From contig NQMI01000222.1 in the NCBI GenBank assembly GCA_002270565.1, forward strand, positions 1-51,347: a stretch of 51,347 bases of DNA, given 5' to 3'. A program made the position numbers and the translations under genes. This document shows positions 11,659 to 22,205 of this stretch, piece after piece (position 1 is the first letter of the stretch; the number at the start of each line of letters is the position of its first letter). The notes beneath the pieces were generated by a model. The model searched no databases. It had not been told where the DNA came from and was given only the letters and a program-made list of their open reading frames with translations. This DNA comes from Stenocarpella maydis. Its lineage: Eukaryota > Ascomycota > Sordariomycetes > Diaporthales > Diaporthaceae.

Positions 11659-12304
11659 ATGCCTGCCCCCACGGGAAGCATTGTGCGACACGCACGCCGC
11701 CAAGGTGCGTATTTTCCAGACCTCGAAACATCCGGGCCTGCTGTGTCGGACTCATCTCCTCTTCCCAGACATACCTGCCATCCTCGGCCTCATCAACGAG
11801 CTTGCAGACTACGAAAAGGAGCTCGCCTCGGTCGAGGCTACCGCCGAACAGCTTGGCTCTACCATCGCCTTCGCACCCTCGGAGCTCTCCCCGGGCGAGC
11901 CCACGACAGACGCCCGGGGCCTGCCCATCACCGAGCCAACCAACCCCCTCAGGCCCGCCAGGTGCCTCCTGCTCTATGCCCCCGACGACCACGAGGCGCC
12001 TGTGGGCATGGCCCTGTACTTTTACAACTATTCCACATGGCGCGCCAGGCCGGGCATCTACCTCGAGGATCTCTATGTCACCCCGCGCCAGCGCAACAAG
12101 GGCTACGGGAAGCTCCTGCTCGTGACCCTGGCCAGGGAGGTCGTGGCCATGGGTGGCGGCAGGCTGGACTGGAGCGTGCTCAAGTGGAACGAGCCCAGCA
12201 TCCGCTTCTATGAGGACGTCATCGGCGCAACCCGCCAGGAGGAGTGGGTGGGCATGCGCGTCGACAGGGACGCGCTTGTCAGGCTGAGCAAGTTGCTGGA
12301 CTGA
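11659..12304 (+). CDS. GNAT-family N-acetyltransferase (diamine/spermidine acetyltransferase-like)
   Basis: Two exons, 11659-11704 and 11769-12304, joined across a 64-bp intron (GTGCGT...CCCAG), giving 193 aa. The join produces VRHARRQDIPAILGLINELADYEKEL, the usual first helices of this family; the frame read through from 11681 without splicing would lose this start. The acetyl-CoA-binding motif A is YLEDLYVTPRQRNKGYGK (RNKGYG being the R/QxxGxG loop), followed by LDWSVLKWNEPSIRFYE, a segment typical of the SSAT-like branch. It transfers acetyl from acetyl-CoA to an amine, possibly a polyamine, but the substrate is an inference. No targeting signal. An insert (about residues 50-75) rich in Pro/Thr separates strands. 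Converges on the LYR gene, stop to stop 165 bp apart. Confidence 0.88.
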
Positions 12305-12469
12305 TGCGGGGGCACTCGGGTGTGGGCTGCCTCGGGAAAGGGAGCAGGCCAAATCAGCCGGGCCTGCGCCGTAGGCAACTGCAGACAACGCTCGCGCGCT
12401 CGCGCGCACAAGACTTCAAGGACAAGGCAGGCAAGATAATCACGGCGCGCAATAGAAACCTTTCCCGGC

Positions 12470-13615
12470 TCAGGCCGACTTCTTCTTGCCCGTCCTGGGG
12501 ATGTCAGGGGCCCCGTCAAATAAGAAGGCATGCGCGGGCGCGGCCACAGGGACATCCTTGTTCACCTTGCCCCAGGCGATGTCCCACCTGCCCTCCTCGC
12601 CGGGCCTCGCCTCCATGGTGGGCGTCAACTCCCACACCTTGGCGAACAGCCGTCTCAGCATCCTGGGCGTGTACCTGTGCAGTCCGATGGCGGCGCCTTG
12701 CCCGTGAGGCCCTGCCGCCGGGAGACCAGTCCGGCCGCGCTGTGGCCTGGAGCCCGCACGGTCGGCAGACCGTACGGGCTCGGTAGCGTAGACGTGCCAA
12801 CGCCACTGTGCGCCTGCGGCGCTGTCGCCGTGGTCGCCGTGGCGAGGGGTGGCGGGCGGGCGCCTGGGAGGCATCTGCCAGAGAGCGCTGCTGCCGTCGT
12901 GGCCCAGGGCCAGGTCGCGCAGGGTCTGCCAGTCGCTGGTGGGCAGCGGGGGCAGGATGCGGCGGACGAGGCGCACGTACTCTTTGCGCAGCTTGCTCCT
13001 GGCCAGCTTGGCAGGCAGCGGCCTCTCCCAGATGTTGGTGCGGGGCAGGCGGGCAGGCGGGTCTGTCTGGCTGGGTTTGATGTCGGGCCTGGGGCTGTTT
13101 GCGGGGGCACGCTTGGCCTGCGAGTCGGCGAGGGCGCGCAGCTTGCGCGTGTCCCACTTGTCCAGCCAGTCTGCGGCGCGCTGGGCGAGGGAGCCATCCC
13201 TGGCGGTGTAGGTCCTGGCGGCTGTGTCGCGTGCGATTGCGGCCTCGAGCTGGGCAGAGTCGGCGGGGGGCTCCTGTCGCACGAGGGCGTTGATGAGCTG
13301 GCGCCTCCTGCTGCCAGTCCTGCCAAAGACGAGGAGCAGGATGCGGTACAGGTTATGTGCTAGGCCGTTGTTGGCGGCGAACAGGAAGCGGAGATCATGG
13401 CGGGCCTGGCGGATGCGGCGCGTTGTCTGTGGGCAAGTGCGCGTGTCGTTTGCGTGCCGGCGGAAGCGGGCGATGATTAGTTGTCTGATGTATGGCTGGC
13501 ATATCGGGGGCAGGTATGAGGCCTGGCGGAGGAGGCCGCGGTAGATGTGCAGGGTGGGGTTGGCCGAGCCGTGGGCGGGGAAGCGGCGCATGGCAGGCTT
13601 GAAGGCGGGCGGCAT
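12470..13615 (-). CDS. LYR-motif (complex 1 LYR / LYRM2-like) protein
   Basis: Single exon, 381 aa. The N-terminus has an LYR-type motif in LHIYRGLLRQASYLPP followed by a basic helix IRQLIIARFRRHANDTR, and then ARHDLRFLFAANNGLAHNLYRILLLVFGRTGSRRRQLI, which resembles the fungal LYRM2-like/Cup1-like N-terminal domain. Small LYR proteins act in mitochondria as adaptors for Fe-S cluster delivery or respiratory-complex assembly together with the acyl carrier protein; this fungal form is much longer and its precise role is not known to me. The rest is Pro/Arg-rich and ends in a basic GKKKSA tail. Large reading frames on the opposite strand here are by-products of high GC. Confidence 0.72.
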   Translation of the reverse strand: MPPAFKPAMRRFPAHGSANPTLHIYRGLLRQASYLPPICQPYIRQLIIARFRRHANDTRTCPQTTRRIRQARHDLRFLFAANNGLAHNLYRILLLVFGRTGSRRRQLINALVRQEPPADSAQLEAAIARDTAARTYTARDGSLAQRAADWLDKWDTRKLRALADSQAKRAPANSPRPDIKPSQTDPPARLPRTNIWERPLPAKLARSKLRKEYVRLVRRILPPLPTSDWQTLRDLALGHDGSSALWQMPPRRPPATPRHGDHGDSAAGAQWRWHVYATEPVRSADRAGSRPQRGRTGLPAAGPHGQGAAIGLHRYTPRMLRRLFAKVWELTPTMEARPGEEGRWDIAWGKVNKDVPVAAPAHAFLFDGAPDIPRTGKKKSA

Positions 13616-14751
13616 GTGGTGGTAAAGAATAATGGCTGTGTCGGGTGTGGTCGCGTTGTCGTCGTGGGTGATGAGGTATAGGCCAGCAAAGCCTTGCTTG
13701 GTGTGCGTTGTGTGGTGCGGTGGGGTGTTTTGTTTTCTACCTACCTGTAACTACCTACAACTACCTACCTCGGTACCTGGGCGGGTAGGTACGTAGTGCC
13801 TACGTATATGAGTACTCCGTACAGGAGTACATGGCTACATGGCTACATGGGGACGCGGGTACATGGGTAGAACTGGCCGACGCGTGTGGTAAGTGCGCCT
13901 GATGGTCCGTGCTGGTCTGACCACACGAACTCCGCACGAAACAGACACGCAGACACGCAAGACACGTCGCGGGGGTTGTCGACGTCGACCTATTCCACCT
14001 GCAGAGCCCATGCAAGCACTCAAGTATACATGTCGTGTACGTAGGCTGTGTGTCTAGCCGATGCTCACCTGACCTCGCGCCAAAAGTAGAGAGAGAAGAG
14101 TGGTACTACCTGGGTAGGTAGCCAGTCAGTCGGTCTACTACTCGTGGGTCGGCTCGCTCCCTCTCCTCGCCCTCATCTCCTAAAGACTGAGAGAGACGAG
14201 CACGGAATGAGACCTCGTCTACTCAGCCCCGGCACCCACCGACCTTGACATCGTCGCCAGGCTTTGGAATCCGCTTTCCCCCCTGCCCTCCCCCACAATC
14301 ATTTGCCGCCGTCCTGTCCTCGCGAGACCTGCCGCCGCCCGACAGAGATAGACCCAGACGGCGAGAACAATTCATTGTCGCCGCAGCATCAATGGGTCTC
14401 TGACGCTCGCTACCTCTTGCCCAACTCCAAGCACCAAGGTATGTATCTCATCGGCCACCTCTGACCATGCAGCCTGCCGGATGCTGCTGACACTCTTCTT
14501 AGCCCCCCCCCCTCCCCGCGGGGCGCTGCGGCCTCATCTCACTCTACCCGGACCGCGCAACCATCGCAACTGCGCCTGTAAATCTCCACCACACTGACAG
14601 CTTCCGGCGCCCAATGACGTTGTCCCAGCCGTCCCGCCACCCTTCTCATCACCTGTCCCCTTCGCAACCACACGCCAGCGAGCCTTCCTCACAGCCCGTT
14701 CGCCCCGCCAGCGCCGCCTATCAACAGCCCGAGAACCCCCGATCCTGCGCC
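13616..14751. promoter_or_regulatory. Divergent promoter region, LYR gene / mbp1
   Basis: About 1.1 kb. The stretch 13736-13830 is the densest motif cluster of the window: repeated CTACCTAC units, CGGTACCTGGGCGGGTAGG and the palindromic GAGTACTCCGTACAGGAGTAC region. TACCTGGGTAGGTA lies at 14107. The region near the mbp1 start is CT-rich, as usual upstream of fungal genes. Short reading frames at 14264-14464 and 14534-14866 are not convincing genes. Confidence 0.5.
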
Positions 14752-17219
14752 ATGGACGGCGACCATCTCCCCCAGATCTATTCTGTCCGTGAAGCTCCTC
14801 CCCTAGCATCCTCGCAGCCGCCGCACGCCTCCTAGCCGTTGTCACTGACTTTGCCCCGCAGTCCACCTACTCCGGCGTCCAAGTATACGAGATGGAGGTC
14901 AACGCCGTCGCCGTCATGCGCCGCCGCCATGACAGCTGTCTCAATGCCACTCAGATCCTCAAAGTTGCCGGCTTGGACAAGGGGAAGCGTACAAAGATCC
15001 TCGAGAAGGAGATCCAGACCGGCGAGCACGAGAAGGTCCAGGGCGGCTACGGAAAGTACCAGGGCACCTGGATATCTTATGACCGAGGCGTCCAGGTCTG
15101 CCGCCAGTACGGCGTAGAGGACCTCCTGCGGCCACTTCTCACCTATGACATGGGCCAGGACGGCGCCGCTGCCGGCCGTGGCGACCTCAACACCCCGACC
15201 AAGGAGCAGGCCATGGCCGCCCAGAGGAAAAGACTCTACAGCCAGCCCATCAACAACAGGCCCAATACCACGTCCGGCACATTCTTCAAGAACATATCCT
15301 CCACCGCCTCAAATGCCGTTGCTGCCATCAGCAAGGCCAGACTCGACTCACCCGGGCCCAGGAGCCGCGGCGGCCTCTCGAGGGCCCCAAGCTTCAATAA
15401 CCGCCAGCCCTCCGTGTCGATGCAAAGCGCCGACGACTTCCCGGGAAACTCTCAGCAGAGCTTCACATCTGATGTTGGCCGGAACGGCGACTCCGCGTAT
15501 TCTGCGCAACGCAACAACGGGCAGCCAATCAACATCGATGGTGCTGAGCCCCCTAGGAAGAGACCGAGGGTCGCGGTGACACCGGCGGATAGCTTTGGCC
15601 AGTCGCAATCGCAACCCCAATCCCAGTCTCAGTCCCAATGCATGTACATGAGCGCCGACAACTTCCCTGGCTCCCCCACTGAGCCTAACGAATCCTTCAT
15701 CTACTCTCAGCGTGGTCTGAACCTGCACCAGGCAGAGGATCACGACGGCGTGTCTCCTCTTCCACCTTTACCCTATGACGAGTCTGCGGATGCAGAGGCC
15801 ACTCGCAAGACTCTCCTGTGCCTCTTTGCCGAGCCGACTGAGCCCGATGCGTTCGAGGAGCTGCGGTCGTTGACGCCCTTGGAATTGGATATGCCCATCG
15901 ACAGCCAACAGCACACTGCGTTACACTGGGCCGCCACTCTGTCGCGGATGAACATCGTCCAGGCCCTGATCAGACATGGGGCCAATCCCTTTCGGGTCAA
16001 CTCTGAAGGCCAGACCGCGCTCATGCGCGCGGTGATCGTCACGAACTCGCACGACAATTTCTCCTTTCCAGACCTTCTGGACATGCTTGGCCACACCCTT
16101 GAGGTGGCAGACAACAAGGGTCGTACAGTACTGCATCACGTCGTCGTCACAAGCGCCATCGAACGTCGTCACGCCACGAGCAAGTACTACCTTGACTGTC
16201 TCCTCGAATGGGTCGTCCGCCAGGGTAGCGCTCCGAGCAGTCAGGATCATGCCGCAAACTCCACCGGCCCAATATCGTCAAGCAACGGCCACAAGATGGG
16301 TTTGGGTCGGTTTATGATCGAGGTGGTCAACGCCCAGGACAAGGCCGGCGACACAGCGTTAAATCTGGCTGCTCGAATCTCGAACCGCAGCATAATCTCA
16401 CAGCTCCTCGAGGTCCACGCCGACCCTTCAATACCGAACCGGGTGGGCTTGAGACCCGTTGACTTCGGGATCGGCGAGCTGCCCGAGGCGGAGACGGACG
16501 TCGAGGACGTGGCAAAGAACGACTTGGCGGCGAGCACGCAAAGGAGCAAGGAGAGCAGCGACGATATTGTGGCGTGTAAGTCACCGATGGCCCGACCCTG
16601 CCAGCCAAGTGCTAATCAGTTGGCAGCTATGAAAGACCTACTTGGAGAGACAGCCGCAATAGCGCAAGAAGAACTGAGGGCGAAGCAGGATGCCCTGGAT
16701 GAGCTACAGACAGCGCTGAGGGCAAATTCCTCAAGGCTCGCCGAGACGCGGCGGAACCTCGACGTCGTCAAGGAGAAGGCAAAACAGCAGCAACTCGACC
16801 GCCAACAAGTTACGAATCTGTCTCGCGAGCTGGAAAGCCTTCAGTATCGCATGGGCCACATGGATAGTGAACAGGCTGCTTCGCAGAGCAACTCTGCGGC
16901 AGCTTGGGAAGACGAACTAGAGAGGGCACTGAGCTCGGTGGATCAGCAGCCCGCGCTGCCGGATACTAACATCCTCCGCGCCCGCCTGAGGGCAACCACT
17001 GATATCCTCAACTCCATGAAAGACAAGGTGTCCAACCTGAAAGGCACGAGTCGAGACATCGAGTACAAGTACAGACGCCTGGTGGCTCTGGCGGCCAATT
17101 GTCCCGAGAGCCAAGTCGATGACTTGCTCGAAGGCTTGGTCCGGGCAGTCGAGAGTGAGAAAGGAGAGCTTGAAATCGGGCGGGTGCGGAAATTCCTAGG
17201 TGGTGTTGACGGCCCGTAG
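14752..17219 (+). CDS. mbp1: APSES transcription factor, MBP1 type (DNA-binding subunit of MBF)
   Basis: Three exons, 14752-14784, 14862-16575 and 16627-17219 (introns 77 and 51 bp), giving 779 aa. The 11-codon first exon joins to give QIYSSTYSGVQVYEMEVN, the conserved start of the APSES/KilA-N DNA-binding domain, which continues with CLNATQILKVAGLDKGKRTK and HEKVQGGYGKYQGTW (to about residue 110). A Ser/Gln-rich linker (SQSQPQSQSQSQ) follows. Ankyrin repeats lie at about residues 355-545 (TALHWAATLSRMNIVQALI; TALNLAARISNRSIISQLL). A long coiled coil lies at about 560-720. By family knowledge this is the Mbp1/Swi4-like subunit that pairs with a Swi6-like partner at MCB/SCB sites to drive G1/S genes. 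MBP1 rather than StuA type is inferred from the ankyrin and coiled-coil architecture. The second intron is 51 nt, lacks in-frame stops and has a CTAAT branch site. Confidence 0.92.
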
Positions 17220-18606
17220 GTTGCTTCTCGTTGACCTCGGATCTATTTCCCATCTGCAGGCTGGAGCCCAGGTGGGCAACAGTCCCGCGCTCGGCGCTGC
17301 GCGTTCAGGGGCCGACTTGCGCTCAACCTGCAGAAAAACCTAGCGTTTCTCTCGTGCGACCCGGCAGCGGTCGTAGCGGGTCGGGTGTGACAGTTGGCAG
17401 AGGTTGAATACTCGTCTGGGTTTAGTATTTGGCCTTGGGAAAATCGGGGCGCGAGGGGGTTTGCCCTTTTGCATGATACCATTACCGCCTTTCCACCTTT
17501 CTCGTTTATTTTGCTGGTGGCTTGGCATCGCCAACATCCTTATGCTCTGGGGTTGGGGGGTGTTGTTCTAGTTACTGGATACAGTACATGTGTCAGCAAG
17601 AATCACAGGATCACTGCATCATGTTTACCACTCTTGAGGACCGTTCTTCGCATCGTAGGGGGCCCAATGCTAAAGACCGAGGCGTTCGTTCTATGCCGCA
17701 TTGGGTTTGAAATCCTTGATCTATGCGTGGCCATACCAGCTTATTCCCCTGCAGTCACTGCAGGGAAAGGGAAAGAAAGGGACTATTTATTTAAATAACC
17801 AGGGGGAAGACACCACCCCCCCCTCCCGCCTCGCCCCGCTGCTATCCGCACAAAGTGGAGCAGTACTTCAGTTACAGTATATAGAGTCCGTCTACCCAAG
17901 AAATTGATATTCGCCCACAGGAGACAGCAGATGACACAGATGCTTACGTGCCCATCAGCCATATCGCTGTGGCCACTCGAGCAGATCCTATTGCCTGAGG
18001 CCCAGATCCGCATGCCCGCCAACTTACGAGCCCAGGTCCAATTCAAAATGTCTAGAATTAATGCACAAATTTTCACCTATCAATACAGGCCGGCCTCTGG
18101 CTTGTGAATCGTGCCTGGGTGTGTGGACTGCAATGTGCACAAATACGTGTAGCGTCCTCTTTTCTCCGTTGAAATACTCATTTCTGCTTGGGATCCAAGA
18201 CCATGTCATCTCATCCGGTCTCTAACGTTGGGTCCCATAATTCTCAACAACCACAAGGCGGGCTTTGGGGACGCGGAGAAGAAAGAACAGGTAAATTTAA
18301 CCTGGCCAGCAGGAGCGGCCCCACACTACGCAGAAGGATGCTTCAGCTGGATCGACATGCTGGATTTTGATGTTATGGATTTCTAGGTACGGAACGCCCA
18401 AGCCTCGAGGGTAATTAGACCTGATGGAATCAGTAATTTATCCGCCCTTGTAGGTTGTGTTGCAATATGCAAAGACCATACCCGAGCACATACACACACG
18501 CAGTGCCATCCACCGAATCCTTTCGCTCCAGGCGACCAAGCACATCACAAGCCATCCGGCTGAACCCCATATTCGGCGCTGAAGGGCCTGCCATCAAGAA
18601 GGCAGC
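17220..18606. other. Convergent intergenic region 3' of mbp1
   Basis: About 1.4 kb between mbp1 (+) and the secreted-protein gene (-), presumably containing both 3' UTRs. A perfect 19-bp palindrome with one central base (CCCTGCAGT-C-ACTGCAGGG) is at 17747-17765. A reading frame at 17394-17798 has no recognisable content. No gene seen. Confidence 0.45.
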
Positions 18607-19233
18607 TTAGGCCCACCTATACTCAGTGCCGTCATCGCCATACACAAGTTCTTGCAAGTCTTCTAGTGGATTCAGTCCGGTGTCGTCAACGGGCAAATCA
18701 GGGACCCGGTCGGCCTCTGTCTCGCCTCCTTCGCATTCCCCCATGTCGAACGGATTTTTGCAGAACTGGGCCACTCGGCTCAGCTGGCCCGTGATCTTCA
18801 AGCTCTTCCTGTGGATGGTGAAGTGGAGTCTCCAGACGTGCCTTCTGCCCTCGATCATATTGAAGGCCTCGAACCACGTGTTGGTTCTCGAACCCCTTGC
18901 CGGGGTCTGATAGCAGCAGAGCGAGTGGTCTTGTCTGCATCTGTGGTGGGTCGTGTTGGGATAGGTTGCCGGGAGCAAGCTCTCAAGCCCCATGTCTGCG
19001 ATGCTCTCTTCGCATGGCACTCTTTCCGCCTCGGTCCCAGTCCAGTCAAAATACCCACCGTCCAAGTTCGATTTCGAGGAAGCATCAGGAATAGCCCAGG
19101 CAGGAGGATCTCGTGCATATCCATCGGCGGCGCCCATGAATCCGACACGTCCCTTTTCGGTTGCCGCAACCGAGCCTCCAGCCAGATCCAAGAACAGGGC
19201 GAGGCGAGCAAGGAGGCAGCAGGAGCTCTTCAT
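18607..19233 (-). CDS. Small secreted six-cysteine protein of unknown function
   Basis: Single exon, 208 aa from the ATG at 19233. That start is preferred over the upstream ATG at 19344 because it gives a signal peptide (MKSSCCLLARLALFLDLAGG, cut near SVA/ATE). The mature part of about 185 aa has six cysteines: one in VPCEES, one in HHRCRQ, two in SLCCYQ, one in QFCKNP and one in GECEGG, which fits disulphide-bonded folding outside the cell. The C-terminal third is acidic. One NTT N-glycosylation sequon is present. No family recognised and no transmembrane segment after the signal. It could be a cell-wall or host-interaction protein, but nothing in the sequence proves this. An unrecognised intron is possible. 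Confidence 0.65.
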   Translation of the reverse strand: MKSSCCLLARLALFLDLAGGSVAATEKGRVGFMGAADGYARDPPAWAIPDASSKSNLDGGYFDWTGTEAERVPCEESIADMGLESLLPATYPNTTHHRCRQDHSLCCYQTPARGSRTNTWFEAFNMIEGRRHVWRLHFTIHRKSLKITGQLSRVAQFCKNPFDMGECEGGETEADRVPDLPVDDTGLNPLEDLQELVYGDDGTEYRWA

Positions 19234-20041
19234 CTTGGCGTGATTGAGGGGTGGTACATGTGGAACGAAGACGGATACCTGGGGAAGGGGCTGGCTTAGA
19301 TAGGTGATGCAGCGCGCACACGGAGATAGGATACTGAGGGTCAAAAGGTGCTAGTCTCTGTGCTTTTACCTTGGCCACGGGCCAGATAGTTGCAAGTCAA
19401 AAGGTGTCGGGTGAAGATGGACAAGGTTCAATACGGTTGTTGTGTGCTTTGAGGCAGAGAGAGATAGTCAATCCACTACGGGAGACGGCATGTTTGCTTG
19501 TGTTTGATTATATTGGGCAATCCGAAGGCTCGTGCCAGGAAGTTACGCCCAACAGCGAGCGTACTCTTGGGAGGTCGACTGTTGTTCCCATGCCATCATT
19601 ACCCTAGGTAGCCACTCTACCACCGCTCAAGCGACAGGGAGAAGGGGCTCTGACCGGTGGCTCGTCTTCCGGGAGCAGGCGGTGCATGGAAGGAGGAACA
19701 GACATGAGGGGGTCGGCAGGGGCCATGTGCACAGCCGAGTCCAATAGCTACCTTGGTACCTACTTAGGCACTTGGTTGGTAAAAGATACCTTGAGATGTC
19801 TAGGCTAGGTAGTTAGGATGTCAGAACGCAGGTAATTAAGAGGGTGATTCCAGGAAGTGCCTAAGAGATTATCTGTGCCCTGAACGCCCACGCTATGCGC
19901 CCCCCCCCCCTCCCGGCCCAAGGTCCCTTTCCTAGTGTGGTGTACCTGAAATAGATCTTGGATCGAACCCTGCCAACACAGATTGCCCGCCTGTGTGGCC
20001 CGCCAGTACACCACCGAGTGGTAGCAGACGAGTGGCAGATT
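19234..20041. other. Upstream region of the secreted-protein gene
   Basis: Lies between the start of the secreted-protein gene and the stop of pep7, both on the minus strand. Contains TACCCTAGGTAGCC at about 19600, CCTTGGTACCTACTTAGG at about 19750 and CTAGGCTAGGTAG at about 19800, and a run of C near 19900. No gene seen. Confidence 0.45.
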
Positions 20042-22205
20042 TCAAGCCGCGGCTCGCTGCGAATACAAACCCTCCCACCGGTGTTCTACCCCATCCACTG
20101 CATTGGTCAGGGCGTTGATCTCGTGATCCAGCTCCTCTACGTTCTTGTTCAGCGCGCCGACTTCCTCGAACCGTCGTGAGGCCCGGGCGTTGTTGACCAT
20201 CTCCAGCACCAGGAACCTCTGCTCCTCCAGCACCACCAGTCTTTCACGCAGATCCTTCTCCTCCGTCTCAAGCGCAGACACCGCCGTGCTCGTCTCGCTC
20301 GCCTCCCCTAGGCTGGCCGTTTCCGACCCGGGCTCAACCGACTCACCTTTGCGCAGGGGAGATAACGCCCCCGGCACTGATCCTGAGCTGCTGTGCCGTT
20401 CCGTGGCACTCAGGAGCCGCCGGTGGCTGCTCGGGTTGCCCGCGCTGCTCATGTTTCTCTTGAGCATGCTGGGCAAGCTCTTCATAGGGAACATGTAAGT
20501 GTGCAGGAAGGAGCTCGCGGCCGTGTATACATTCTTCTGGAGCCTGAGCTGCGTCGGGCTCGTCGTTTTCATGTCGCGGATTCGCTTAGCCGCGACGTGG
20601 TATTTAGCAAAGCTGTCCGTCAGTCTTTTGCGTAGTTTGTTCGCTTCCTGGATTTGCGCATGCGACGGCGGTGGCCTGCCCAGCGAAAACTCATCATCGG
20701 GCGGTTGGAGTGCCACCAGCGCCCTCTGGAACGACGGCATTAGAAGTCGGATCCCGCACTCGAACTGGCGAAGTGTCTCGTAGGCCCTTTGATCTGGTGG
20801 CTTGAGCGTGATCGCATCCTGGAAATCGCGCTTGGCGAATATCGTGTGCTTGCAATCGCGGCACATCCGGACGTCGACGCTGACGTGGCTGGCCTTTGGT
20901 GTGTCGGCCTTCTCGTTGCCGGTCCCGTTGGGCACGGGCTTGGTGACGTTCAAACCAACCACGCTGGAGCACTCGGTCTGCGGGTCTGCGCAGACGACCC
21001 TGCCACACATTCGGCAGTGGTGCCTCCTGAACGACCATGAAAACTCCTGCTGACAAAATGGGCACCGTGGCACGGCGGCGTCTTCCTCCCACGTCACGAC
21101 AGACTGCTCGAGCTGCTTCCGTACATTCTTCTGCCCGGCCAGGGATGCGACTGGTGCCAGAAGCCCGCCTCCACCTGCGGCTGACTCGTCCGGGGGGTAG
21201 GCAAGCAGCTGGGTCAGCTTGGTCAACCTCTTCTCCAGCCTCTGGATTTCGAGGTTCTGCCTCTCGACTTTCCTCCTCCTGACTGTGATAAAAGAGTCGG
21301 TGTGGTCCACCATGACACCGCTGTGGTCATTGTAGCCGTCCCTCGACTTGTAGCACGTCTCGCACACCCGGCACCAGTAGCCCCTGACCGGATCGTGGGT
21401 TGCTGACCTCGAGAGCTTCATTTGATACAGGGTATGTACCTCGCAGAACAGCCTGCCACAGCTCCTACAGTTGACACTGCCGTCCAGGGCCCCCAGGCTC
21501 TTCCCACACGACGGCTCGGTGCACCTGTCGTTCCCGGTCGAGCGTTGCCAGTGTTTCCTCGTCACCATCTCGTCCGGGTCTATGACGGAGTCGAAGGGTG
21601 GCCTGGGCCCGGCGGCGGTGGGGGGCGGTGCGACGGGTTGGGTCTCGTTGGGCTCAAAGACTTCAAGTCCGCGCAGCTTGGAGTTGATGAGGGACAGGGG
21701 CTGGAACCGCTTGGCCTTGAGGACCTGCTTGTCGAACCAGGTCTTGACCTCGTCCTGCTGGACCTCGGGGAGCTCTTGGTGGTTGTCATCGATGTGGCGG
21801 TTGAGTTGGAGCAGCGTCAGCTGTGCACACAAGTCGGATTCAGCATTCGTGCCCGCAGCAGGCCATTTCTTGTTGGAACAGAGGCGATGTGCCTACCATC
21901 TCGTCGTCACATATTGGACAGACCAGCCTCGAGCTGGATGCGTCAGCATCGGAAGGGCCGCCGATGCTGATCCTGGAGGCAAGGTCCTGGGGGCCAAAGT
22001 CGGCAACGGGGGTGGAGGATGAGGGCGGGGAGATGGAGTTCTGGGAGGTGGAATAGTGGTCGGTGGATGATGCGTCCGACGGCGCATAGGGGCTGGTTTC
22101 CCGCGGGCGCGGCTTGGACTGGCGGGGATGGGGCTGAGGCTGAGGCGGCGCGAGGCCCTTCCCGTTTCCTATGATCCTCCCTCCTCCGAGCTTCCGGGCC
22201 GACAT
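20042..22205 (-). CDS. pep7: Pep7/Vac1-like FYVE-domain Rab5 effector
   Basis: Two exons on the minus strand, 22205-21897 and 21820-20042 (76-bp intron, phase 0), giving 695 aa. It begins MSARKLGGGRIIGNGKGLAPP, as fungal homologues do. The splice reconstitutes a C2H2 finger CPICDDEM..LLQLNRHIDDNH, present in yeast Vac1. A first, degenerate FYVE-like Cys-rich domain spans about residues 202-260 (CRSCGRLFCEVH, CRVCETC). A canonical FYVE domain starts at about 355 with CPFCQQEF..FRRHHCRMCGRVVC, whose RRHHC loop binds phosphatidylinositol 3-phosphate. The C-terminal coiled coil (LEEQRFLVLEMVNNARASRR) corresponds to the Rab5/Vps21-binding region. The family tethers Golgi-derived vesicles at endosomes during vacuolar protein sorting with Vps45 and Pep12. 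The finger is cut by the intron exactly after CPICDDEM. Confidence 0.9.

Noticed and set aside
12530..13363. 277-codon plus-strand frame opposite the LYR gene
   Set aside because: GC-rich shadow; the minus-strand frame contains the conserved LYR-domain sequence.
17394..17798. 134-codon frame 3' of mbp1
   Set aside because: Lies in the probable 3' UTR and downstream of a coding gene, with no domain or targeting signal.
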